Positions 33,376 through 40,981 of a DNA stretch of 45,223 nt are shown here, piece after piece. Origin of the DNA: an uncultured Clostridia bacterium. GTDB lineage: Bacteria > Bacillota > Clostridia > TANB77 > CAG-508. The position numbers were made by a program, and so were the translations under genes. Position 1 is the first letter of the stretch. Each line of letters opens with the position of its first letter. Where the stretch lies: NCBI GenBank assembly GCA_934122085.1, contig CAKOVS010000012.1, forward strand, positions 1 through 45,223, written 5' to 3'. Under the pieces are notes generated by a model, which saw only the letters and a list, made by a program, of their open reading frames with translations, was not told where the DNA came from and did not search any database.

Positions 33376-34422
33376 TTATATTTTTTTCCTTAGCAAAATA
33401 TTACTATATATCAAATCTTTTTGCTTTGAGTCTATATCTATTAAATTAATATAAGACTCAAATTTTTTCATATATTCTTCATTTGGTATTGCATTTAATT
33501 CTGTAATAGCTTCTCTTAATTCTTCTAAAACAGATACACTAATATTTCCACTTATGATATCCTTAAAGATTTTCCCGTATATTGGTGGTTTGGCTCCATA
33601 CTTTTCATTAGGATTTTGTTCCATAAAAAAGTCCATATTTTGTTCTTCTTCACTATCATTTTTTCCAACTCCATTATTATCTTCAAAAAATTTTTTTCTT
33701 ACAACACTTAGTGTTTTTATAGCATCATTATCTGTTAAATAATCATACCTATAATTATTATTTAAAATAGCAATCGCAAATTGCTGATTTAAATTTTTAA
33801 CAAAATTAATTAAAAGTTCATTTCTGGCTGTATTAGTTCTTAATGTATCTACATCTAAACAATTTTGTTTATTAAATCTAGTTCTATCCAAAGCATCCGC
33901 ATCTTTTAATATTGATGATATTATTTTTATTCTTTCTAAATTTTCCATAGAAACATTATAATTTTTGCATAATTTTTCTAACTCAACAATATTTAATTTT
34001 CCTTTTTCTTTTTCTTGAACAGTATGGTACTCAATTGCTATTTGTATAATTTTTATATCTTCCTCTAATATACTAGATATATTATTTAATAAATATCTTT
34101 TTGCAATTTTAGCACTATTTTTTCCATGTTCAAAATCCTTTCTATCTCTGATTTTTCCTGAATCATGTAATGCAGCTGCCAAAAGCAATAACTTCAAATC
34201 CTTCTCACTTATACATTCATTTTGAGCAATAATTTGTGAAAAAAGCATAACTCTTTGTATATGATATATGTTATGTTGAAAACTTGAGATAAAAAATTGG
34301 CTTTTATATAAATCACTGTTACTAATTATATCAAAAATTCTTTGAAATATACTTTGCTCCATATTCACTTTCATATCTATCTGATAATTTACTTTTGATA
34401 AGTCTGCATTTAAAGAACTCAT
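33376..34422 (-). CDS. HD-domain phosphohydrolase, C-terminus possibly frameshifted
   Basis: Metal-dependent HD phosphohydrolase of unknown substrate. The HD ligands are visible: H50/H54 (HNIYHIQRV), H86-D87 (LLLAAALHDSGKIRDR), H99 (KDFEHGKNS) and D174/D176 (LKDADALDRTRF). Family members hydrolyse nucleotides or (p)ppGpp-like substrates, or bind nucleic acid. The ATG at 34422 follows TGAGGT by seven bases; the track ORF from 34455 lacks support. The ORF stops at 33376 (348 residues). Reading through a run ATTTTG as if one T were missing continues in frame to 33308 with natural-looking protein (KEKNINVVLEVLKIKLDEK). This suggests a one-base deletion. It follows MYG1 by 13 nt. Confidence 0.78.
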   Translation of the reverse strand: MSSLNADLSKVNYQIDMKVNMEQSIFQRIFDIISNSDLYKSQFFISSFQHNIYHIQRVMLFSQIIAQNECISEKDLKLLLLAAALHDSGKIRDRKDFEHGKNSAKIAKRYLLNNISSILEEDIKIIQIAIEYHTVQEKEKGKLNIVELEKLCKNYNVSMENLERIKIISSILKDADALDRTRFNKQNCLDVDTLRTNTARNELLINFVKNLNQQFAIAILNNNYRYDYLTDNDAIKTLSVVRKKFFEDNNGVGKNDSEEEQNMDFFMEQNPNEKYGAKPPIYGKIFKDIISGNISVSVLEELREAITELNAIPNEEYMKKFESYINLIDIDSKQKDLIYSNILLRKKI

Positions 34423-34435
34423 ATCTATAACCTCA

Positions 34436-35334
34436 TTAATCAACCTTTTTTTCATTATATTTTACTAAATTAATTGCTGAATCTAATGTTTCAGTACAAC
34501 ATAATTTTCCATGAGCATCTATATATAATAAATCCCCAATTTTTGATATTTTTTTTGCTTGTTTTATATCATCTATAACAATTTCATTCTTAAACTTTAA
34601 CTTTGTATTTATTATTCTAATATCATAACATTCTCTTTTTGACTTGAATATTAAATATTTAATATTTTTATTTTCTAGTAAGTCAATCGCTTTTCTGTAT
34701 GGTAATTCTTTATCAAATACAAGATAATTTTCATTTGTTTCGTTAGCTTTTCTTATAATTATTTCAATCGCTTCAATCTCAGCTATTGCATGTTTAATAT
34801 ATAAGTTCCAAAATTCATCTGCTAATTTTAAAGCATGAATAAACCCTTCTTCTTCCGTTATATTTTCATTCCATTCAGGATTACATAATTTAACAAAATC
34901 AGGTGATGTCTTATTTTTTAAATATTCCATTTGCATATTATCTGTTGCATCTATGTATTGTATTAATTCATTATCCATATATTCATAAACTTTATTTATA
35001 TTTTTAATTCTTAAATCCTTTAAATATTTTTTTCCGAATTTTTTCCATAATAATCCTATTGATGAATAATAAATTCCATTTGCTCTCTGTCCATTTCTGT
35101 TTTTTTGATGATGATCAAATTCTCCGAAGTCCTATGTCATAAACAATTTTATTTTTCAAATTCCATTTTTCATTTATAGATGGTACTCTTATCAAAATAA
35201 TATTTTTATTAATTTTACTAAGAAATATTGTGGAAATAACATCATCCACATGGAATTTTCCAGAATGAGTTATACAATTTGCCTTTGTAATTTCTCCGAG
35301 TTAATTGAATATTTTTATATCTATTTTTTTCCAT
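34436..35334 (-). pseudogene. MYG1/UPF0160-type DHH phosphoesterase with two +1 frameshifts at CGG
   Basis: MYG1 is an exonuclease of the DHH family; bacterial members are uncharacterised. The ATG at 35334 is nine bases after GGAGG. Reading across two +1 shifts gives 299 codons exactly. The motifs then read through: ITHSGKFHVDD (about residues 21-31), IVYDIGLGEFDHHQ (63-76, the DHH motif), NGIYYSSIGLLWKKFG, ELIQYIDATDN and YIDAHGKLCCTETLDSAINL. The shifts occur after TTA-ACT at C35298 and after GGA-CTT at C35126. In each the next codon in the old frame is CGG and the new frame reads GGA-GAA. The gene is therefore either disrupted twice in the same way or shifted on purpose. Only the region 34436-34978 appears as one long ORF. 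Neighbours are the HD and ART-like genes. Confidence 0.85.
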
Positions 35335-35387
35335 TTATGTTTTCCTCCACCATTATTATAATATTTTAGTAATAATTTTTCAATATT

Positions 35388-36271
35388 TCATCTCTCATCA
35401 CTATAATCTATTGTCATAGAATTGTTTTCCTTAGAAATACTATTATCTTCTTTTTTTACACGTGAAAGTATTGGTGATAAATCAACAAGAGATAATTTAT
35501 CTGGTAATACTCTTTTCTTACAACAACAATTCTTTATTGGATTTACTGTTCCTGAAAGTATATCGCTAAATAATCTTTTTTCTCCTTCATTACTTAAATA
35601 TTGTTCTAGTGAAATGTCTTCATTAATTCCGACTTCTGACACTGGTATGAAAATCAAACAAGGTGTTGTATCTTTATACTTATCCCAACACTTCTTAAAA
35701 AATACTAGTATTTCTTTTCTATCTTCCATTTTCATATTTTCATTCTTAATAAGCCATAAAACTGCATTTAATGCTTTCTTATAATCTCTATTTATGTATC
35801 CATTTCTTTTTTCTTCTGGAATATCTTGAAAATAAACATAACTTTTCCCACATAAATAGTTAAACCATTGTGGTGAATTAGCATATCCTGTTGAATGAAT
35901 TGGTAAACCATCAAAAAACCATCCAGTATTGCTATTTGTTATATCTGTTGCCCCATGACCAATTGGGCTATACTCACTATTAGGATTATACTTTCTATAT
36001 AATTCTTCTATTCTTAACAATTCTTGTTGTTCTTCTCTATCAACATCATTATCTATTAACCCATTTTCCATTTTTTTCATAGCTGATAAACTATTAGCTG
36101 CATGAAATACATATCCATTTTTTTTGAAATTTTTAAAGGCATATTCAATTATTTCTTTTCGAGTAATTTCATATCCTAAATTATCAATTCTCTAACTATT
36201 GGATTTCTTAAACCATCTTTTACAATTTTCCCCATATTATTAATATTATAAAAAATATCTTGATTATTCAA
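35388..36271 (-). pseudogene. Frameshifted protein with a faint ADP-ribosyltransferase-like motif
   Basis: The intact ORF is 35388-36080 (230 residues). Upstream, a TTG at 36271 with AAAGAGGT ten bases before it opens a frame (NNQDIFYN, then MGKIVKDGLRNPIVREL). That frame joins the main one if one base is restored near GAATTGATAATTTAGG; the whole is then 295 codons. The joined sequence contains GYVFHAANSLSAMKKMENGL, which recalls the histidine strand and first helix of ART-fold proteins. GATDITNSNTGWFFDGLPIH and GYANSPQWFNYLCGKSYVY follow. No family is recognised with certainty, and the tail is low-complexity. It precedes MYG1 by 53 nt and is probably in the same operon. Confidence 0.5.
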
Positions 36272-36302
36272 TTTAATAATTACCTCTTTAGCTTTATTTT
36301 TA

Positions 36303-36336
36303 ATACTGGATAATGAAATTCTCCATTATCCAGTAT
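36303..36336. repeat. 13-bp perfect inverted repeat
   Basis: ATACTGGATAATG (36303-36315) and CATTATCCAGTAT (36324-36336) with an 8-nt loop and no T run on either side. It lies between the truncated ORF and the ART-like gene and could be an operator for the cluster. Confidence 0.6.
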
Positions 36337-36340
36337 CACA

Positions 36341-36571
36341 TTAATGTAAGTTATTTATGTACTTTTCCAACCAATTTTCCATTATAAGAGTTTTAGGATT
36401 TTTTCGCTGTGCACTTATGTCTGCATTAATTATATATTTATCATCTGAATTTTTAAAATTCTTATCGTTTATAGCTCTTCTGACACTTCTTAATGAATAA
36501 TAAACATCATAAAAATTCCATTTATCAATTATTCTATCTGGTAATTGTCTAATGCTTTCATATCCATTCAA
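36341..36571 (-). pseudogene. ORF fragment without a start
   Basis: The frame (NGYESIRQLPDRIIDKWNFY ... MENWLEKYINNLH) is open upstream to about 36640 but has no ATG and no Shine-Dalgarno; only a TTG at 36571. It overlaps the terminator of the two-component operon upstream. The composition (charged, natural) suggests a gene fragment. I recognise no family. It may be the 3' end of a gene lost from the accessory island. Confidence 0.4.
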
Positions 36572-36588
36572 AAATGATTTAACATTAT

Positions 36589-36642
36589 AAAAAAAGAAGC
36601 GAACCCTCCTTATTAAACTTTTTTGTCTAATAATTTGGGTTC
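36589..36642 (-). terminator. Two-component operon terminator
   Basis: On the minus strand GAACCC pairs with GGGTTC, enclosing a TTATTA/TAATAA stem, and a T run follows. It lies 18 nt after the kinase stop. Confidence 0.7.
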
Positions 36643-36659
36643 AATATAAAACACAACCT

Positions 36660-38165
36660 CTAATTCTTATCTTTTCTTTCCAAATCTATATCAAAATAAA
36701 ATTCAACACCATTTGGCTTATTTTCCACTCCAAAATCATTTCCATAATTATTCATAATTGCTCTAACAATAGAAAGACCTATTCCGCTTCCACCATCTTC
36801 TCTATTTCTTGATTCATCTACTTTAAAGAATCTATTCCAAATACGAGATAAATTTTCTTTTTCTATATTTTCACCTGTATTAAATACAGTAATTCTCACT
36901 TTATTCTTAATAATAGTATTAGTTATTTTTATAACTTTCTCTCCATTAACTTCTTCAACATGTTTAATTGCATTTGTTAAATAATTTGTAATACATTGAC
37001 TAATGTAAAAATCATCTGCATATACATTTATAATATCATCAGTTTCAAATTCGACATTTGCTCCTTTTTCTTCAAGCATAACTTTAGAACTTCTACATAT
37101 TTCTTTTTCTAATTCTACAATATTAAAGTTTCTATTATTAAATTCTCTATTTTCATACTCCAATTTTGTAAGTTCTATTAATTGTCTAACCATTTTATCC
37201 ATTTTCGTAGCTTCATCTAGTATAACTTCTGCATAAAATTTTCTACTTTCTGCATCTGTATTAACATTTTCTAAAAGTCCTTCACTATATCCTTGTATTA
37301 AAGCAATTGGCGTTTTTAATTCATGTGATACATCTGATATGAAACTTTTTCTCATTTCATCAATTTTTGATTTTTTCTCAATGTCTCTTTCAAGCTCTAT
37401 ATTTGTACTTCTAAGTTGATTTATTGTTCCTTCTAGTTTTTCTGACATTATATTTATATTTTTTCCGAGTTCATTTATCTCATCATCATCTTTTACTACA
37501 TATTTTTGACTAAAGTCTAAATTTGCCATTTTTTTAGCTATTGCACTTATTTCTGAAATTGGACTACTAAATTGTTTTGATATATATATTATTACAATTC
37601 CACCAACAATAATAACAATACATGCTATTAAATATAAAAATTTATTAGATATTTGAACACTTTCTGTTATTGATGACATTGGAAGCCTTATATATGCTAC
37701 AAATCCATTATCTAATGTTCCTTTTAATAACATATATGTCATCTTTGTCTCTGTATCAACAATTCTTTTTATTTCTATGTTATCTTCTTTTTCAATTATT
37801 GTTGCTTCTTGTTTTTTATCCATTCCCCAAAAATTTATGACTTTTCTTATACTTGATAAAAAATCTTTATTAGACATATATATTGCAACATTTTCATTAT
37901 CTTTAACTATTATGTCAAAATTATTGCTTATTGATATTTTATCTAGTTCATCACTTATATTATCAACTTCTATTTGTCCTGTATAATAAGAATTTATTAA
38001 TGAATATGTACTTTTTAAGTTATTACTTTTTGTATATTGATAATATTTTTCTAAAACAAAACTATTTACTATTATTAGAAATGCAATAATTGATATTACA
38101 ACAAGGCATAAAATAAGAAAAAGTTTTACTCGTACTGATTTTGCTTTTTTTACTATTCTTTCCAT
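36660..38165 (-). CDS. Sensor histidine kinase
   Basis: This is a membrane-bound histidine kinase. Two helices (about residues 13-36 and 175-196) bracket an extracytoplasmic sensor domain of about 135 residues. A HAMP domain follows (SKQFSSPISEISAIAKKMAN). The HisKA domain contains SDVSHELKTPIALIQG with His281. The ATPase domain shows the N box CITNYLTNAIKHVEE and the G box REDGGSGIGLSIVRAIM. The 501 residues are complete. The ATG lies nine bases after the response-regulator stop with TGAGGA between, so translation is probably coupled. The stimulus is not predictable. Confidence 0.94.
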   Translation of the reverse strand: MERIVKKAKSVRVKLFLILCLVVISIIAFLIIVNSFVLEKYYQYTKSNNLKSTYSLINSYYTGQIEVDNISDELDKISISNNFDIIVKDNENVAIYMSNKDFLSSIRKVINFWGMDKKQEATIIEKEDNIEIKRIVDTETKMTYMLLKGTLDNGFVAYIRLPMSSITESVQISNKFLYLIACIVIIVGGIVIIYISKQFSSPISEISAIAKKMANLDFSQKYVVKDDDEINELGKNINIMSEKLEGTINQLRSTNIELERDIEKKSKIDEMRKSFISDVSHELKTPIALIQGYSEGLLENVNTDAESRKFYAEVILDEATKMDKMVRQLIELTKLEYENREFNNRNFNIVELEKEICRSSKVMLEEKGANVEFETDDIINVYADDFYISQCITNYLTNAIKHVEEVNGEKVIKITNTIIKNKVRITVFNTGENIEKENLSRIWNRFFKVDESRNREDGGSGIGLSIVRAIMNNYGNDFGVENKPNGVEFYFDIDLERKDKN

Positions 38166-38174
38166 TTTCTATCC

Positions 38175-38855
38175 TCATTTCTTTATCTCAAACTTATATC
38201 CAATTCCTCTTACTGTTTCTATATACTTTCCTTTTTTTCCTAATTTATGTCTAATTTTTTTTATATGACTATCTATTGTTCTTGAATCTCCATAATAATC
38301 ATAATTCCATACATTATTTAAGATTTTATCTCTTGAGAGCGCAATATTTTCATTATCCAATAAATATTTTAATAATTCATATTCTCTTAAACTTAAATCA
38401 ATTGGCTTTCCATCTACTTTTACAGTACGTCCTTCTTGATCAATTACAATGCCATCATAATCTTTTAATTGCTTTGTATCTCCATATACTCTTTTTAATA
38501 TTGCTTCAACTCTTGCTACTAATATTTTGGGACTAAATGGTTTTGAAATATATTCATCAACTCCAAGTTCAAATCCAAATAATTCATCTTGTTCTTCTCC
38601 TCTTGCTGTTAACATTATTACTGGTAAATTTGATTCTTGTCTTATTTTTCTTAATACAGACCACCCGTCAAGCTTTGGCATCATTACATCTAATAAAATT
38701 AGTTTTATTTTATTTCTATTTTCTTCAAATACCTCTATTGCTTTTTCTCCATCTTCTGCTTCGAGTATTTGATAGCCTTTTACAGTCAAAAAATCTCGCA
38801 ATAATTTTCTCATTCTTGATTCATCGTCTACTACTAATATGTATGTTCCATCCAT
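38175..38855 (-). CDS. OmpR/PhoB-family response regulator
   Basis: The receiver domain has acidic residues D10 and D11 (ILVVDDESRMRK), the phospho-acceptor D56 (LILLDVMMPKLDGWSV), the Thr of MLTARGEEQDE and the Lys of DEYISKPFSP. The C-terminal winged helix reads LSLREYELLKYLLDN and SRTIDSHIKKIRHKLG. The 226 residues are normal for the family. It precedes its kinase by nine bases. An AAAGGA-type site lies before the ATG. Promoter hexamers upstream are weak, so autoregulation is possible but not shown. Confidence 0.95.
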   Translation of the reverse strand: MDGTYILVVDDESRMRKLLRDFLTVKGYQILEAEDGEKAIEVFEENRNKIKLILLDVMMPKLDGWSVLRKIRQESNLPVIMLTARGEEQDELFGFELGVDEYISKPFSPKILVARVEAILKRVYGDTKQLKDYDGIVIDQEGRTVKVDGKPIDLSLREYELLKYLLDNENIALSRDKILNNVWNYDYYGDSRTIDSHIKKIRHKLGKKGKYIETVRGIGYKFEIKK

Positions 38856-38984
38856 ATTTATTTTTCCTTTCTTTCCCCATCATCAAATATTTAGTTACAT
38901 AATTTTGTTTAATTATAACTTATATGTATGTCTTTTTCGTGAAAAAATTTAGAAGAAATTTAAAAATTTTAAATTGTAGCTTTT

Positions 38985-39026
38985 ATATACTAGGAAGTTC
39001 TGAGAACTTTCCTAGTATATGAAAAA
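38985..39026 (-). repeat. Terminator-associated hairpin repeat, short copy B2
   Basis: On the minus strand ATATACTAGGAAAGTTC, TCA, GAACTTCCTAGTATAT: a stem of about 16 bp with one bulge. It begins right after the tmk terminator and matches B1 in core and placement. Confidence 0.8.
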
Positions 39027-39056
39027 GTGCCACACAATTTGTGTAACACTTCTTTT
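39022..39056 (-). terminator. tmk terminator
   Basis: On the minus strand AAGTGTTACACA pairs with TGTGTGGCACTT and is followed by TTTTC, about ten nt after the tmk stop. Confidence 0.82.
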
Positions 39057-39065
39057 GTAATAATT

Positions 39066-39743
39066 TTATAAATATTTTTTTATTTCTTTCCAAATATCTT
39101 CATGTATATCATCAATGCTTCTTACTTTTTCATTTTCTACACATTTTATTTCTTTCCAATCATATTTTTTTACTAATTTTAATGCTTCATTATAACTATC
39201 TTTTAAGTGTGTTTCATCTTTTTCATGTATATCTTTTTTTTGAGTATGCGAAAATTTATTTTCTCTATTAGCAATTAATTTCAAAGCATACTCTGTTGGC
39301 ATATTTAAGAAAAATGTTTCTGTTGGAATTGGTATTTTATATAAGTTAAATTCAAAATCCCATAACCAATCTAAAAATTTTTCTCTTTCTACATCATCTT
39401 TTATTTTTCCAGCTTGATGTATCATATTACTTGTTGTATATCTATCTGCTAAGATTATTCCACCATTATTATAAAATTCTTCTATATCTTTTTTATATGT
39501 TGCATATCTATCTACTGCATAAAATGTTGACGCAATATATGGACTTATCTCTTTTGCATTTTGTCCAAATTCTCCTGATAAATACATTTTTACTAGTGAT
39601 GATGATGGGCTTTCATAATTAGGAAAGCTTACATTTCTATATTCTATATTTTCTTCATCAAGTCTTTTTCTTAATTTTTCTAATTGTGTTTGTTTTCCAC
39701 TTCCATCTGTTCCATCTATTACAAATAATTTTCCTTTTTTCAT
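39066..39743 (-). CDS. tmk: Thymidylate kinase
   Basis: The enzyme phosphorylates dTMP to dTDP. The P-loop is IDGTDGSGKQTQLEKL; ADRYTTSNMIHQAG carries the DR(Y) motif. The lid segment around IANRENKFSHTQKKDIHEKD is long and charged. GSGKQTQ in place of GSGKTTQ is common in Clostridium-type enzymes. The 225 residues are normal. It is the third gene of a likely three-gene unit with two unknown genes, with gaps of 33 and 23 nt. Confidence 0.94.
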   Translation of the reverse strand: MKKGKLFVIDGTDGSGKQTQLEKLRKRLDEENIEYRNVSFPNYESPSSSLVKMYLSGEFGQNAKEISPYIASTFYAVDRYATYKKDIEEFYNNGGIILADRYTTSNMIHQAGKIKDDVEREKFLDWLWDFEFNLYKIPIPTETFFLNMPTEYALKLIANRENKFSHTQKKDIHEKDETHLKDSYNEALKLVKKYDWKEIKCVENEKVRSIDDIHEDIWKEIKKYL

Positions 39744-39766
39744 TTTTCTTTTTTTCCTTTGATTTT

Positions 39767-40204
39767 TTATTTCTTAAATATTCCTTTTATTAAATTAAAT
39801 ATTTTCTTTATAAATCCTTCCTTATATACAGTTAATCCCATTTCTTCTTGAGGAGTGTTTGCATTTTTCTTTGCTCTTTTATTATTAAATACATTTTCCA
39901 TATCATATTTTTTATTCATTTCTTCCTCTACTCTTTTTATGGCTTCTGTATCTTTTAAACGTAACTCTTCTCTTTCTTCAGGATCAGCTAAAAAGTCTCT
40001 ATATATCAATCCTAATACAATAACTGTTGCTTCATTTAAATCTTTTTCATTAAATGGTTCTTCTAATTGAAATCTATAGTCTTTATCTCTATTTTCTTCT
40101 ATAATTTTTCTAAATTTTGTTGGTATTTTACTTGTTAATTCAATGGGTGTAACTTTTAATATTTCATAAACTTCTGTAAATGCTTTTGATAAATTTTGTT
40201 CCAC
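39767..40204 (-). CDS. Hypothetical protein with C-terminal amphipathic helix
   Basis: I do not recognise a family. The 145 residues begin with a helical segment (SKAFTEVYEILKVTPIELTS), then a KIPTKFRKIIEENRDKDYRF region, then a long charged helix. The C-terminus is GFIKKIFNLIKGIFKK, an amphipathic basic helix likely to bind membranes. The same type of helix opens the protein at 42-380. It lies 23 nt before tmk and 33 nt after the next unknown gene, so these three are probably cotranscribed. Confidence 0.7.
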   Translation of the reverse strand: MEQNLSKAFTEVYEILKVTPIELTSKIPTKFRKIIEENRDKDYRFQLEEPFNEKDLNEATVIVLGLIYRDFLADPEEREELRLKDTEAIKRVEEEMNKKYDMENVFNNKRAKKNANTPQEEMGLTVYKEGFIKKIFNLIKGIFKK

Positions 40205-40237
40205 TTCTCTTGTTCTCCTTTCATCATTTGTAAGAAG

Positions 40238-40882
40238 TTAAATTTCAACTCCAGCAAATAATTCTTTTGTACTTTTTTCTTCTGTTTTGGTTTGCGTTAT
40301 ACTTGTTATCTCTTGAGTTATAGTTTTTCTTTTATTAAAGTCTTCTTCTTTCCAACATCCTTTAAATCTGTTTAACCATAATTGAACTTTTTCTGTTGAT
40401 ATATCTAGTGATACATTTAATCCTGCTAAAATACCTCTTTTATATTCAATTGCTCTTTGAATGTCATCACTCTCTAATTGTTGCATTAGCATATTAGCAC
40501 GTTTTTGACATCTTTTTGCTTTTGAAATTTTTCCTGTTTTTAATGATTGCACTTCAGCATCAATTGCTCCTCTATATGCTTCTAGTCTATCTTTTATTGA
40601 ATTTTGATCATCTTGTTGAGATTCGCTATGTTCACTTTCAATATCATATCTTTCAGATATTGTTGTGCTTAATTGTGATGCCAATTTTTGCAATCCATTT
40701 TCATTTGCAACAGTATTCATACTACTTTCTAATTGTTCTAATCTTTGTTTATCTTCTTCAGATATTCCACCAATTTTCAAGTAATTATTTATTTTTATTT
40801 TTTCTATTATTTTTGCTATTTGTTTAACTCTTTTGCATGCTTCTTCTCTATTTGCTAATTCTGTTGTATTTTCATATTCCAT
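40238..40882 (-). CDS. Hypothetical coiled-coil protein
   Basis: No family is recognised. The 214 residues are almost entirely helical and charged: CKRVKQIAKIIEKIK, EEDKQRLEQLESSMNTVAN and KRGILAGLNVSLDISTEKVQ. The middle (SEHSESQQDDQNS) is a polar linker. No signal or membrane segment is present. AAAGGAG precedes the ATG at a good distance. It is first in the unit with the 145-residue protein and tmk. The 99 nt upstream contains no clear promoter consensus. Confidence 0.7.
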   Translation of the reverse strand: MEYENTTELANREEACKRVKQIAKIIEKIKINNYLKIGGISEEDKQRLEQLESSMNTVANENGLQKLASQLSTTISERYDIESEHSESQQDDQNSIKDRLEAYRGAIDAEVQSLKTGKISKAKRCQKRANMLMQQLESDDIQRAIEYKRGILAGLNVSLDISTEKVQLWLNRFKGCWKEEDFNKRKTITQEITSITQTKTEEKSTKELFAGVEI

Positions 40883-40981
40883 ATTACATGGTCTCCTTTG
40901 TTTTTAATTGTTCTTCAGTTTTTGCTCTTTTTATACAAATTTATTATAGCAAATCAAGCTTTTTTTGTAAACATTTTTTAA

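Noticed and set aside
31709..36571. Prophage or conjugative element
   Set aside because: No integrase, capsid, relaxase or replication gene is visible; only cargo-type genes and the asnB repeat.
36341..36571. Complete 76-residue gene
   Set aside because: No ATG or Shine-Dalgarno, and the frame runs open into the upstream terminator; kept only as a fragment.
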